A DNA stretch of 64,000 bases from Sva-07 sp963829585 (GTDB lineage: Bacteria > Actinomycetota > Acidimicrobiia > Acidimicrobiales > Ilumatobacteraceae), in contig CAWHJD010000025.1 of the NCBI GenBank assembly GCA_963829585.1, positions 1 to 64,000 of the forward strand. Reading direction: 5' to 3'. The notes under the pieces are model-generated. The model worked only from the letters and a program-made list of their open reading frames with translations, did not search any database and was not told where the DNA came from. Positions within the stretch are counted from its first letter, which is position 1, and the number at the start of each line of letters is the position of its first letter. Below are positions 26,508 through 35,829 of the stretch, in pieces. The position numbers and the translations under genes were made by a program.

Positions 26508-27383
26508 GTGTCGGGCGTCCGCTTCAATGGGGAGATGAAGACCGTAGTGTTGGCGACGGCGTCGTCGATGCCGAAGCCCGACCCCGAGTCGCATCTCTTG
26601 GTGACTGCGCTCGAACAGCGCGGTGTGCGCGCCCGGCTGCTGGCGTGGGACGCCGAGTTCGACTGGTCGTCGACCGACGCGGTGGTGGTGCGTTCGACGT
26701 GGGACTACTTCGAGCGGCTCGACGAGTTCTTGTCGTGGGCCGACGCGGTGGAGTCCGTGTCGCGTCTGGTCAACGCTGCGGCCGTGCTGCGTTGGAACAC
26801 CCACAAGCGCTACCTCACCGAACTCATCGAACGCGGCGTTCCCACTGTTCCCACCGCGCTGGTGGAGAAGGGGAGCGCGCTCGCGGACCTCTCGGCACTC
26901 TTCCCAGGTTCGCTCGAGCTTGTGGTGAAGCCTGCCGTATCGATCGGCGCGATCGGCGCGATGCGCGCCTCCGCCAGCGATGCCGGTCTGACCGCACATC
27001 TGGCACATCTGGCGTTGTCCGGTGACGTGCTCGTGCAACCTTTCGTGTCATCAGTTGTCGACCGCGGAGAAACGTCACTGGTGTTCGCTGGACTCGATCT
27101 CAGCCACTCGGTCCGCAAGGTGCCGCGTGCAGGCGAGTATCGAGTCCAGGATCACCACGGCGGAAGCGTTCACCGTTATCAGGCCACTGCCGGCGAGATC
27201 GCAGTCGCTCGTGCCGCCCTTGCGGTGGTGCCTGGTTGCTGCACCTACGCTCGTGTTGACCTCGTCGACACGGCCGACGGCCCGGTCGTCATGGAACTGG
27301 AACTCGTCGAGCCGGCGCTCTTCTTGAACGAAGATCCTGCCGCGCCGGGCCGGTTCGCTGAATCCATCATCTCTGAGGTGTGA
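26508..27383 (+). CDS. ATP-grasp domain protein (RimK/glutathione synthase-like)
   Basis: This 291-residue protein has the layout of ATP-grasp ligases: an N-terminal pre-ATP domain (residues 10-90, with V-V-R-S-T-W-D-Y), then W-N-T-H-K-R-Y-L-x-E-L, a V-V-K-P-A-V-S strand-Lys near 140 that would bind ATP, and a metal-binding end V-M-E-L-E-L-V-E-P near 265. Such enzymes join a carboxylate to an amine or thiol using ATP. The GTG at 26508 is chosen because GAGGAGG sits seven bases upstream; the ATG at 26535 has no spaced site. It is monocistronic and the substrate is unknown. Confidence 0.72.
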   Translation: MSGVRFNGEMKTVVLATASSMPKPDPESHLLVTALEQRGVRARLLAWDAEFDWSSTDAVVVRSTWDYFERLDEFLSWADAVESVSRLVNAAAVLRWNTHKRYLTELIERGVPTVPTALVEKGSALADLSALFPGSLELVVKPAVSIGAIGAMRASASDAGLTAHLAHLALSGDVLVQPFVSSVVDRGETSLVFAGLDLSHSVRKVPRAGEYRVQDHHGGSVHRYQATAGEIAVARAALAVVPGCCTYARVDLVDTADGPVVMELELVEPALFLNEDPAAPGRFAESIISEV

Positions 27384-27748
27384 CCCGAGTTCGCGGTACA
27401 TCCCGTTGAACCATGATTCCAAGAGAATGCCACCGCACTTCTCCCGCCGAGCGCCCGGCAGACCGCCGCCCGGGAACCGGAGCGATGTCGACCGAGTAGG
27501 CGCACGCATCGCTCACCCGATTCCACGACCGACCGCTCGCGTACCGGCGCACTCGGTCAGGTCGACGGCGTCGACCGGACGCTCGTGACGCGATCACCGA
27601 CCGTGGCTGGTTGGGCCCGCGTTGCCAGCGCACGCAGCCTGGAGCGGCCGGTGTCCCGGCGCGTCATCTGGAAGCCGGCTCGTGTCGGGGGGCCATGGAA
27701 GGATTGCGTCGTGGAGAGCGATCAGACCTCACGGCGCCGAAGGCCCGA
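27384..27748 (+). other. 365-base stretch without a convincing gene
   Basis: No frame here shows codon use or start signals like its neighbours. The one structured item is a perfect 17-base palindrome at 27560-27576 (GGTCGACG-G-CGTCGACC), which could be an operator or chance in GC-rich DNA. Confidence 0.4.
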
Positions 27749-28069
27749 ATGGTCATAGACGCAAGCGAACTCGGCATCGAGGCCGCGATCTACGCGATCC
27801 TCGGTGTGCTTGTCGGGGTGCCACTCGCCGGACTCCTCGTCGCCGCGGTGGCAAGCGGGCTCGGTGGGCGACGGTTCGGGTTCGGGTCGATCGGCATGGG
27901 CATCGTCGTCTCACTTGCCACGGGCGTACTGGTCGTCGTCATCTGGAGAACCATCGGTGGCGAGGTGACCGGCTGGGATCTGCTCTGGGCGGCAGGTTTG
28001 ACAGTGTCCGCCGTGTGGAGTCTGCGGCGGTTGGCGTTGCCGCCGCACGCGTCTACGGAACGGACTTGA
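27749..28069 (+). CDS. small three-helix membrane protein
   Basis: This protein of about 106 residues has three hydrophobic segments (about 12-38, 47-68 and 77-95) joined by short loops, and a short hydrophilic tail. The ATG at 27749 is preceded by GAAGG with a five-base spacer. The frame is open further upstream, but that part has no membrane or codon signal. No family is recognised and it has no operon partner. Confidence 0.5.
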   Translation: MVIDASELGIEAAIYAILGVLVGVPLAGLLVAAVASGLGGRRFGFGSIGMGIVVSLATGVLVVVIWRTIGGEVTGWDLLWAAGLTVSAVWSLRRLALPPHASTERT

Positions 28070-28288
28070 CGAGCCCGCCAGGCGAACGTTCGAAGCCACT
28101 CAGCTCCGGAACCCGTGATAGTGCGTTTCGGCGAGATTGCCTGACGCGGGACTCGGGCCGCGATGCTGCGCCTCGCGCGCCTGGATGGTCGTGATTACCC
28201 GGAGTCTTATCGAGCGTCCTCGACCGGCACTTTGAGGGGACGTCGGCCGATTCCGAGATGGGACGTGGATCTGCGTGGCGGCGCGACG

Positions 28289-29038
28289 CTAGAGGACGTC
28301 TCTGCGTGGCGCGGTGATGAGCGCCAGGGCCGCGGCGGCGGCGGTGTATCCGACGAGGAGCAAGCCACTGATGGGCACGTCGAGAAGCGTTCCGCTGGTA
28401 GCGACTGTCGGGCCGAGCTGCAGTAGCCCAAAGGTCGCTCCTCCCGGTGTCCACCGCCCGATCGCCGGGAGTGCGTCGATGAGTAGACGCTCCGCCGCGA
28501 GAATCCAGACGAGCGAGGCGACCACGGCGACGATCTGGTTGCGGAGCAGGGCGCCGACGGCGAGACCGATGACGCCGTAGAGCGCCATGACGACGAACGC
28601 CGCTGCGACCACCTGCCAGAACTCCGCGTCGGACGTCGCGTTGCCGCCGCGGGTTCGGATCAACGTCGTCGTGGCGACAATCGAGACGACGAGTGTGCCC
28701 GCCGTGAGGACGACGCTGGCCAGGACGAGCGTCAGGCCCTTCGAGACGAGGACCCGGGTCCGGCGCGGCTCGACAAGGAACGTGGAGGTGATGGTGCCAT
28801 AGCGGATCTCCTGGGTGAACGCGAGCATCCCCAGGATCAGCATGGTCACCTGGGGCACGCCGAAGCTGTCGCCGACGACGCGGGCCAGCAGGGCGGGGTC
28901 GTCGAGGGAGAGCGCGTTGTCCGTCGCGCCGGCTGAGGGGACGGTGAACGTGACCGTCAGCAACACGAAGCCCAGGGTGGCGACCAGCAGCCCGGCCAGC
29001 ATGCGGGTGCTGCGCAGCTTGACAAGCTCGGCGCGCAC
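28289..29038 (-). CDS. ABC-2 type transporter permease
   Basis: This 249-residue membrane subunit has about six helices. It begins M-R-A-E-L-V-K-L-R-S-T-R-M, the typical cytoplasmic start of ABC-2 permeases, and contains F-T-Q-E-I-R-Y-G-T-I-T-S-T-F, the conserved coupling-helix region that contacts the ATPase. It starts with GTG nine bases after the stop of the ATPase gene. With the ATPase it would form an exporter of the drug/lantibiotic-resistance type. The two-component genes just beyond 30.9 kb probably control it. Confidence 0.85.
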   Translation of the reverse strand: MRAELVKLRSTRMLAGLLVATLGFVLLTVTFTVPSAGATDNALSLDDPALLARVVGDSFGVPQVTMLILGMLAFTQEIRYGTITSTFLVEPRRTRVLVSKGLTLVLASVVLTAGTLVVSIVATTTLIRTRGGNATSDAEFWQVVAAAFVVMALYGVIGLAVGALLRNQIVAVVASLVWILAAERLLIDALPAIGRWTPGGATFGLLQLGPTVATSGTLLDVPISGLLLVGYTAAAAALALITAPRRDVL

Positions 29039-29047
29039 CGAGCGCGT

Positions 29048-29971
29048 TCATGCCGGCGCCTCTTCGAGCGACACCACGTCCTCGACCCGCCCGGGCTGCT
29101 CGGTGAGCCGGAAGAAGGCCTCCTCCAGCCCGGCCGTCGCCATGAGTCGGTACAACACGACCCCGTGTGCCGCGGCGAGCTCTCCCACCTGCTCCGGAGC
29201 TGCGTCGACCGCGAGCTCACCGTCTGCGTGGCGGTAGCGGAGGCCGGCATCGTCGAGCAGAGTGGACAGCCGCTCCGGTTCCGGTGTGCGGACCCGGCAA
29301 CCGACGCCGGCCTCGGCGCGCAGGGCGGTGAGGGTCGATGAGCGGACGAGGCGCCCCTTCGCGATCACGAGCACGTGGTCGGCGGTCTGTTCGACCTCGC
29401 TCAGCGCATGGCTGGAGACGAGCACGGTGCGCCCCTCGTCGGCGAGCTGGCGAAGGTACGCGCGCAACCACCGGATGCCCTGCGGGTCGAGACCGTTCGT
29501 CGGCTCGTCCAGGATCAGCACAGCCGGGTCGCCCAGCATCGCCGCCGCCAACCCGAGACGCTGCCGCATGCCGAGGGAGAACTCGCCGACCCTGCGTCGC
29601 GCGTCCCCTGCGAGACCGGTAGCTGCCAGGACCCTCATGGGTGCGTCCCTGTGCAGCCTCGCCGCGGTCGTGAGCACGCGAAGATGGTCGAGCGCGGTGC
29701 GACCGGGGTGGTATCCGGATGCCTCGAGCACCGCACCGACGTGACGGACCGGGTCAGACAGCTCGTCGTACCGCCTCCCGCCGAACGTCGCGGTGCCGCT
29801 GGTCGGCGCGACGAGCCCGAGCAGCATCCGCAGGGTGGTCGTCTTGCCGGCCCCATTGGGCCCGAGGAACGCCGTCACCTGCCCCGCGGCGATCACCGCG
29901 TTGACATCGTCGACCGCCCGAACATCTCCGAAGGACTTGGTGAGCGCACACAGCTCGATGGCCGCCGTCAC
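29048..29971 (-). CDS. ABC transporter ATP-binding protein (drug/bacteriocin exporter type)
   Basis: This ATPase of about 307 residues has Walker A G-P-N-G-A-G-K-T-T near 37-45, signature L-G-M-R-Q-R-L (Ser-Leu-Gly-Met variant of LSGGQ) near 135, Walker B L-I-L-D-E-P-T-N-G-L-D and an H-loop S-S-H-A-L-S. The C-terminal extension of about 80 residues is the usual regulatory tail of this class. Start GTG 29971 is set by GGAGG six bases upstream; an ATG at 29995 is less likely. The permease gene follows at once. Confidence 0.88.
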   Translation of the reverse strand: MTAAIELCALTKSFGDVRAVDDVNAVIAAGQVTAFLGPNGAGKTTTLRMLLGLVAPTSGTATFGGRRYDELSDPVRHVGAVLEASGYHPGRTALDHLRVLTTAARLHRDAPMRVLAATGLAGDARRRVGEFSLGMRQRLGLAAAMLGDPAVLILDEPTNGLDPQGIRWLRAYLRQLADEGRTVLVSSHALSEVEQTADHVLVIAKGRLVRSSTLTALRAEAGVGCRVRTPEPERLSTLLDDAGLRYRHADGELAVDAAPEQVGELAAAHGVVLYRLMATAGLEEAFFRLTEQPGRVEDVVSLEEAPA

Positions 29972-30055
29972 CGACCGCCTCCGTTGTCGCAACACCGCAT
30001 CAGTCGTTCCTCACGCTGCCGCAGGTTCGGAGATCACCGCACTGCACGCTCGTGC

Positions 30056-30748
30056 TCATGCTCGTTCCAGGTGCGGCTCGGCGCTCGGGATCCCCGCGAC
30101 CGCGGAATCGACGGAGACCGCGGGCGTGGGCTCGACGTACAGGGCGATGGCCATGGCCAGCAGGCAGAGGCCGTAGATGCCCACCCCGCCGTGCATCAGC
30201 GTCGGAGCGGCGATGCCGAGGGGCGTGAGGACCACGAGCCAGAGGCCGGTCGCGAGCGGCGTGTAGCGGTGCCAGCCGTGCCACACGCCGGCCCGCAGCG
30301 TCGCCCATCCAGTGAGCAGAAAACCGACCGTCGACGCGACGCTGGCAACACCGAAGATCGCGCCGACGACCAACGCGGCGGTGTCGTCCACGGCCGCGTC
30401 GCGGATCGGGATGGACGCCAGCTCGCCCACCAGCAGCAGCGCTGTGCCGGTGACGGCGAGAGTGATTCCGCTGGTGGCGGTGCGGGACCGTCCGGCTGCG
30501 CCGCTGCGGCCGAACGCCAAGAGGCCGACGATGACGAAACCATGGATCAGTGCGCTGAGGATCGAGAACGCGACGAAGGCGCCGCTGCTGGACCAGGGAT
30601 AACGCCACATCTCGTCGGAGAGATCGGTTGTGGGTTGGAGGCCGAACATGAGCACCGCTCCAGCGATGGCGGTGGCTGCCGCCGCGATGATGAACGCGAC
30701 GGTGGCCCGACTTGTCGGACGGGCCTGGACTGTTGGGGTGTGAACCAT
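30056..30748 (-). CDS. six-helix membrane protein of the exporter operon
   Basis: This 230-residue integral membrane protein has about six helices and a short acidic tail. An AGGAGG lies five bases before the ATG, the strongest ribosome site of the area, so it is probably well expressed. It is the first gene of the operon with the ABC-2 ATPase (84 bases downstream) and permease, and is divergent from the histidine kinase. No recognised domain. It may be an accessory or immunity-type membrane protein for the exporter (inference from position). Confidence 0.6.
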   Translation of the reverse strand: MVHTPTVQARPTSRATVAFIIAAAATAIAGAVLMFGLQPTTDLSDEMWRYPWSSSGAFVAFSILSALIHGFVIVGLLAFGRSGAAGRSRTATSGITLAVTGTALLLVGELASIPIRDAAVDDTAALVVGAIFGVASVASTVGFLLTGWATLRAGVWHGWHRYTPLATGLWLVVLTPLGIAAPTLMHGGVGIYGLCLLAMAIALYVEPTPAVSVDSAVAGIPSAEPHLERA

Positions 30749-30838
30749 GAGATCCTCCTGAAGTTCGATGGGTTCTTGCGGTTCTGTTGTACGCAGCGCG
30801 TCAGCGGCCCGTCATCAGGGCGAAGGCGCAATCTTCAC

Positions 30839-30872
30839 TACGCGCCAGCGCGTACCGTGGTTGCGCGCCAGC
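30839..30872 (+). promoter_or_regulatory. palindrome plus direct repeat in the divergent promoter
   Basis: A perfect dyad TACGCG-CCAG-CGCGTA lies at 30839-30854. Its core CGCGCCAGC (30841-30849) recurs as a direct repeat at 30864-30872. The site sits between the exporter operon and the kinase gene, 40 to 75 bases before the kinase start. It could be the binding site of the LuxR-type regulator encoded downstream. Confidence 0.4.
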
Positions 30873-30912
30873 ACGATTGCCGTCCCCGGGACACACTGGG
30901 AGACTCTGCACA

Positions 30913-32883
30913 GTGAGGACCCTGCACCTTCGTGAGTGGCCGGCGTTGCTGTTCGTCGGGACGCTGGCGGTCGAGGTCGTCGCTGTTCCGTTGTCGTGGG
31001 GCTTGGAGCCCCGGTACGACACGGTGCTGTACGCCTTCTACGCGGTGACCCTCGCCGGTGCCGGCGCGCTGATCGTGTCCCGCTACCCGGGCCACCGGAT
31101 CGGTCGGCTGTTCATCGCCGCCGCCATCGTCGCTGCCGTCTCTGACTTCGCTCAGGGTTGGGGGTTACGGGCAGCTGAGCAGGCATGGCCGGCGGGACCC
31201 TTCGCCGAGTGGGTTGCACTGTGGAGCTGGATCCCGAGCGGTCCGCTGCTCGTGCTGACGTTCCTGCTGTTTCCCGACGGGCACCTCATCGGGCGGGGTT
31301 GGGCGGCGGTCGCGTGGGTCAACGTCGTCGGCGTCGCGCTCCTGCTGCCCGGGTGGGCGCTGTCGCCCGACATCGGCGACCTCTTCCTCGACGACCGCAA
31401 CCCCTACGCCATCGATGCTGCGCTGACACGTGTGCTGCAGGCGGTGGGAATGACGCTCTTTCTCGGCTCGGCCGTCGTGGCGATCGTGCCGCTCGTCCTG
31501 CGCCTGCGGCGGGCGACCGGTGTCGAACGCCTCCAGCTGCGGTGGTTCGCGTTCGCCTCCATGTGCGCCGCTGTGATCCTGCCGGTCGTCGCGTTGCTGT
31601 GGAGCGTGGCACCGGCGGTGCGGCCGCTGACCGCACTCGCGCTGGCCGCCATGCCAGTTGGTGCCGCGATCGGGATCCTGCGCTACCGCCTCTACGACAT
31701 CGATCTCCTCATCAGTCGAACGCTGGCGTACGGCGCGCTGAGCGTGGTGCTCGCCGGCACCTACGCGGCGACGGTCGTGGTGTTCGGCGCCGCCGTTGGG
31801 CACGGCTCCGCGTGGGGCACGGCCGTGGCCACGCTCGCGGTGGCCGCGATGTTCGGTCCCCTCCGCCACCGGCTCCAGGATGCTGTCGATCGTCGTTTCA
31901 ACCCGGCGGGCTTCGACGCCATGCAACAGATGGCCGCATTCCTCGATGACCTCCGCGCCGGCCGCGCCGTCCCCGAGGACATCGAGCGCGTCCTCCGCGA
32001 CGCCCTCGGGGTCGAGGACCTCGACCTTCGCCTGATCCTGCCCGACAGCGACCTCGCCGTCGACCTGACCGGAGCCCCCGTGGTCGACGACCCCGACGAC
32101 GCCCGCCGACGCTGGCCGATCCGGCACGCCGGCACGACCCTGGGCATCGTCGTCGCCCCCGCCGACCTCGCCGAACGCGGCTCCTTGGTCCCCAGGGTGC
32201 TCGACGCCGGCGCGCTCGCCGTCGAGATCGCCCGGCTGCGGGTCGGGCTGCGCCGCCAGCTCGAGGAGGTCGAGGCGTCACGGGCGCGGATCGTCGCGGT
32301 CGGCGACGAAGAGCGACGACGGCTCGAACGAGACCTGCACGATGGCGCCCAACAGCGGCTGGTGTCCATCGGGCTCGCGCTCCGCCACGCCCAACACGCG
32401 CTCGGCTCGGACGTCGATCCCGACGTGGACCGGACCCTCGACGACGCCGTCGCCGAGATCGCCGTGGCCATCGACGAGCTGCGCGAGCTTGCGCGCGGTC
32501 TGCGACCTGCGCTGCTCGACAGCGGTCTCGGTCCCGCGCTGCGGGATCTGGCCCGGCGGGCGCCGCTGCCCGTCGAGGTCGTCGCGAACGGCGATCGCTA
32601 TCCGACCGAGGTCGAGACCGCCGCCTATTTCACCGCGTGCGAAGGTCTCACGAATGCCGTCAAGCACGCCCGGGCCACCAAGGTCCAGCTTCGTGCCATC
32701 CACGAAGACAGCAGGCTCGTCGTCGCTGTGGTCGATGACGGCGTTGGAGGGGCCATCGCCCAGGCGGGCTCCGGACTGGCCGGCCTCACCGATCGCGTGG
32801 CGGCCCGCGGTGGCAGCCTCACGATCGACAGCGACGCAGCACGCGGCACCACCCTTATCGCGGAGTTCCCGTGCGCGTCGTGA
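30913..32883 (+). CDS. NarL-type sensor histidine kinase
   Basis: This is a membrane histidine kinase of about 656 residues. Roughly eight to nine hydrophobic helices fill the first 300 residues, a GAF-like or linker part follows, then a HisKA_3 dimerisation domain with the phospho-acceptor H476 in E-R-D-L-H-D-G-A-Q-Q-R-L, and an HATPase domain (N-box E-G-L-T-N-A-V-K-H, G-box D-D-G-V-G-G). I choose the GTG at 30913, where the first membrane helix begins; the frame is open to 30787. Its stop region overlaps the regulator gene by 13 bases. The multi-helix sensor with no large outer domain suggests that it senses a membrane-bound signal or the exporter itself. Confidence 0.87.
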   Translation: MRTLHLREWPALLFVGTLAVEVVAVPLSWGLEPRYDTVLYAFYAVTLAGAGALIVSRYPGHRIGRLFIAAAIVAAVSDFAQGWGLRAAEQAWPAGPFAEWVALWSWIPSGPLLVLTFLLFPDGHLIGRGWAAVAWVNVVGVALLLPGWALSPDIGDLFLDDRNPYAIDAALTRVLQAVGMTLFLGSAVVAIVPLVLRLRRATGVERLQLRWFAFASMCAAVILPVVALLWSVAPAVRPLTALALAAMPVGAAIGILRYRLYDIDLLISRTLAYGALSVVLAGTYAATVVVFGAAVGHGSAWGTAVATLAVAAMFGPLRHRLQDAVDRRFNPAGFDAMQQMAAFLDDLRAGRAVPEDIERVLRDALGVEDLDLRLILPDSDLAVDLTGAPVVDDPDDARRRWPIRHAGTTLGIVVAPADLAERGSLVPRVLDAGALAVEIARLRVGLRRQLEEVEASRARIVAVGDEERRRLERDLHDGAQQRLVSIGLALRHAQHALGSDVDPDVDRTLDDAVAEIAVAIDELRELARGLRPALLDSGLGPALRDLARRAPLPVEVVANGDRYPTEVETAAYFTACEGLTNAVKHARATKVQLRAIHEDSRLVVAVVDDGVGGAIAQAGSGLAGLTDRVAARGGSLTIDSDAARGTTLIAEFPCAS

Positions 32884-33515
32884 TCGCCGAGGATCAGGCC
32901 TTGCTGCGCGAAGGCCTCGCCCGCCTGTTCCGGGACGGCGGCCATGACGTCGTCGCCGCCCTCGGAGACGCCGACCAGCTGCTCGCCACCATTGCACAGG
33001 AGCAGCCCGATCTCGCCGTCGTCGACATCCGCATGCCGCCCACCTTCACCGACGAAGGCGCCCGCGCCGCACGTGCGATCAAGCAGCAGCATCCCGGCGT
33101 GGGCGTGCTGCTGCTGTCGCAGCACATCGAGACCGCCCACGCCGTCAACCTGGTCGCACTCGGCGGGTTCGGCTACCTCCTCAAGGACCGCGTGCTCGAA
33201 GTGGGCGAGTTCCTCGCCACCGCCGAGCGAGTCGCGGCGGGCGGGTCAGCCCTCGACCCGATGGTGGTCGCCCACCTCGTGGCGCCCGCCGACAGCGGAC
33301 CCGTCGGCCGGCTGTCCGAGCGCGAGCGGGGCGTGCTCGAGCTCATGGCCCTCGGACTCACCAATGTCGCCATCGCCAACCGGCTCGTGGTCAGCGAACG
33401 CACCGTTGAAGCCCACGTCCGCCACATCCTCACCAAGCTCGACATCACCGACAGCGAAGACGGCCACCGCCGCGTCCTCGCCGTCCTCTCCTACCTCCAC
33501 GACGCAAGCACCTGA
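32871..33515 (+). CDS. LuxR/NarL-family response regulator
   Basis: This 214-residue regulator has a receiver domain with acidic pair E7/D8 and phospho-acceptor D52 in V-V-D-I-R-M-P, a conserved Lys in Y-L-L-K-D, and a C-terminal LuxR-type helix-turn-helix (L-S-E-R-E-R-G-V-L-E-L ... A-N-R-L-V-V-S-E-R-T-V-E-A-H-V). It overlaps the kinase gene, so the pair is translated together. By position it should control the divergent ABC-2 exporter operon, perhaps through the palindrome at 30839-30872. Confidence 0.9.
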   Translation: MRVVIAEDQALLREGLARLFRDGGHDVVAALGDADQLLATIAQEQPDLAVVDIRMPPTFTDEGARAARAIKQQHPGVGVLLLSQHIETAHAVNLVALGGFGYLLKDRVLEVGEFLATAERVAAGGSALDPMVVAHLVAPADSGPVGRLSERERGVLELMALGLTNVAIANRLVVSERTVEAHVRHILTKLDITDSEDGHRRVLAVLSYLHDAST

Positions 33516-33750
33516 GACACGACACCGCCGTGCGCCCGTGCGGGCCGACTCGACTTCGCTGGCCGCTCCGATTCGACCGAGTCATCTGCGCTCTGAACCG
33601 CGTCATCGAAACGGCGGAGGAATGACTCGCGCTCGAACACTCAGGAAAGGGAGCACCTCCTCGAACGACCGTTCTCGCTCCGGTCACAGTGGCGATACGG
33701 GGCGGAAGTCGCCCAGCGTCCTGCGGTCGTAGGGGTACGGTGCGTTCGAG

Positions 33751-34518
33751 ATGAGCGACCTCTCCGACCTCGACCTTCTGTTCGCGGCTGCCGACCTCGC
33801 CGATCGCGAGTCGATGCGCACGTGGCGCAGCGACGACCTCGCCGTCGAGATCAAGCCGGATGGCTCACCAGTGTCGGCCACCGACAAGTTGATCGAACGG
33901 CTGCTGCGCCAGCTGCTCGCCGAGCATCGTCCCGACGATCGGGTGCTCGGCGAGGAGGAGGGCGACATCGGGTCGGGCGACCGATGTTGGGTGCTCGACC
34001 CGATCGATGGCACGAGCAGCTTCATTGCCGGGCGTCGGGCGTGGGGATCGCTGATCGCACTGGAGATCGGTGGTGCGCCGGCGGCCGGCATGGTGACGAT
34101 GCCGGCCCTGGGGAAGCGTTGGTGGGGGACCATCGGCGGGGGAGCGTTCTTCGCTCCCAGCGCCGACGAACCTGCCCGGCCGATCCGGGTGAGTGGCGAA
34201 CGGAAGATCGAAGAGATGCGCTGGTCGAGCGGACCGACGATCGAGGAACTCGATGTCGACGAACGGGCTCGGCTCGATCGGTTCGACGGGCGGGGCCGAT
34301 ACGTCCCGATGGCAGAGTGGACGACCTACCCCGCGTTGATGGTGGCCGACGGCTCGCTCGATGTCGCCGTGCACTTCGGCCAGCACTGGGACCACGTCGC
34401 CCTCGCTGGCGTGGTGGTCGCCGCCGGCGGCGACGTCACCTACGAACTGCCGCCTGCCGACGGGCAACGCTTCGCCGCCACGTTCACCAACGGAGGGCTC
34501 GAGCTGCCAACCGGGTGA
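33751..34518 (+). CDS. inositol monophosphatase/histidinol-phosphatase family enzyme
   Basis: This 255-residue Mg2+-dependent phosphatase shows the metal-binding motifs G-E-E-E-G at 67-71 and D-P-I-D-G-T at 83-88, and a late W-D-H-V-A-L-A-G near 213-220. This group includes inositol-1-phosphatase and the HisN-type histidinol-phosphatase of actinobacteria; the short form and the D-D-R-V-L-G-E-E-E start favour the HisN side. I cannot choose firmly. It is monocistronic and convergent with a PfkB kinase. Confidence 0.83.
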   Translation: MSDLSDLDLLFAAADLADRESMRTWRSDDLAVEIKPDGSPVSATDKLIERLLRQLLAEHRPDDRVLGEEEGDIGSGDRCWVLDPIDGTSSFIAGRRAWGSLIALEIGGAPAAGMVTMPALGKRWWGTIGGGAFFAPSADEPARPIRVSGERKIEEMRWSSGPTIEELDVDERARLDRFDGRGRYVPMAEWTTYPALMVADGSLDVAVHFGQHWDHVALAGVVVAAGGDVTYELPPADGQRFAATFTNGGLELPTG

Positions 34519-34572
34519 CCTTCTGGGACAGCACTCGGGCGACACGTCGGCGAGTCGAGCGGGTCGATCGTG

Positions 34573-35700
34573 TCAGGCCGAGCTGTCGACGGAACCGGCG
34601 GCCCAGCGTTCGAGGAAATCCACCAGTTCCTGGCGGTTCGCGCTGCGGGCGTTGCGTACGAAGAACCCGGACGCAGCACAGCCGAGTGCGAGCGATTCGC
34701 TGTCGTCGAGGCCCAGCGCGATCCCGAGACAGAAGCCCGCGTTGAAACGGTCGCCCGCGCCGGTGTTCTTCTTCGTGCCTGCGCTGTACGGACCCGGTTG
34801 CGTGGATCCGCACTCCGCGGCCGCGCTCACTGCGAACGGCACCCGATGAATCACCACGCGGCTGACGCCGAACAGATCGCGAAGGGCGAACGCCTGCTGC
34901 AGGGTCTGGTCCGGCGTGGCATCGGCCGGAGCGGATGGCACATCGTGCGCCCGGCAGAGCACGTTCGCTTCGTTGCCATTCAGTCCGAGCGTCACCGACC
35001 CCACCCGCTCGAAGTCGTGCAGGATGGCGGCCATGTCGCGAATGTCCGCCACCGAGCGGCTCGACGGATCTACGAGATCGATGAAGAACGTTGGGCGGTG
35101 AGTGAGGCGTGAGAACACCTCGCTCTGGAGCAGACGCCACACGTGCGTCATGTACGGATAGAGACTCCAATCGGTCAGCGCGATGACCTGAGCAACCTCA
35201 CAGGCGGCGGCGTAGGTGCCGTCGGTGAGGAGTTCCCGAACGGAGTGCGGCGTGAATGCTGCGAGCTGTTCGACGGCGCTGAACATCACCTTGCCGTCGT
35301 TGAACTCGAACGCCAGCGTGCGCCCTGGCTCGGGGCCCCAGGAATGGAGGCCGTGACACTTCTGAGCGATGTCGCCGAAGGCCGGATGTGGCGGTTCGCC
35401 GATCGTGGCAAAGCAATCCACCGTCACACCGAGAGTCGCCAAGCCGTCCGCCAGGTTGACAGCGCAGCCGCCCGGTTGGACTGCCGTGACGACGATTTCG
35501 CGCAGGGTGCTCTGGCCGGTCGCGGCAGCGATCATCGCTCCGAAGGTGCCGATGTCCGGCACCGGCGTGAAATCGTCGAGTGTCCTACGTTCGCCGACCA
35601 CGGAGATCATCTCGTCCACGAAGCCGTCGAAGCCCGTCACGACGCGGCAGCCGCGTAGGTCAGCGGCCGAGACGCGACGAGCAATTCCCGGGAGATCCAT
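34573..35700 (-). CDS. PfkB-family carbohydrate/nucleoside kinase
   Basis: This 375-residue ribokinase-fold kinase carries the PfkB signature K-N-T-G-A-G-D-R-F-N-A-G-F near 325, where the Asp is the catalytic base and G-A-G-D forms the anion hole. The N-terminal substrate part has P-G-G-C-A-V-N-L-A-D near 75. It is longer than the usual 300-310 residues. It phosphorylates a sugar or nucleoside alcohol with ATP; the substrate is unknown. The gene is divergent from the winged-helix/hydrolase gene. Confidence 0.8.
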   Translation of the reverse strand: MDLPGIARRVSAADLRGCRVVTGFDGFVDEMISVVGERRTLDDFTPVPDIGTFGAMIAAATGQSTLREIVVTAVQPGGCAVNLADGLATLGVTVDCFATIGEPPHPAFGDIAQKCHGLHSWGPEPGRTLAFEFNDGKVMFSAVEQLAAFTPHSVRELLTDGTYAAACEVAQVIALTDWSLYPYMTHVWRLLQSEVFSRLTHRPTFFIDLVDPSSRSVADIRDMAAILHDFERVGSVTLGLNGNEANVLCRAHDVPSAPADATPDQTLQQAFALRDLFGVSRVVIHRVPFAVSAAAECGSTQPGPYSAGTKKNTGAGDRFNAGFCLGIALGLDDSESLALGCAASGFFVRNARSANRQELVDFLERWAAGSVDSSA

Positions 35701-35829
35701 TGTCAGGCAGTCGGTTCAGTGAGCCGAAGGTTGCAGTTGCGCACCTCGTCGGTCATTCCCGTCATTCTCGCGTGCCGAGGCCGGGGCCGATGAAACGCGT
35801 GGTGGTTGCGGACCTGAGAAAATGGTTGG

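Noticed and set aside
29375..30916. Long open frame of about 513 codons on the + strand opposite the ABC-2 ATPase and membrane gene
   Set aside because: It is the complement of two genes with clear motifs, has no start signal, and its residue content (Arg/Gly/Asp-rich) is that of GC-rich antisense.
33622..33732. 36-codon open frame starting ATG after GGCGGAGGA, between the response regulator and the IMPase gene
   Set aside because: The ribosome site abuts the ATG with no spacer, the peptide is Ser/Arg/Gly-rich without structure, and codon use is unlike neighbours.
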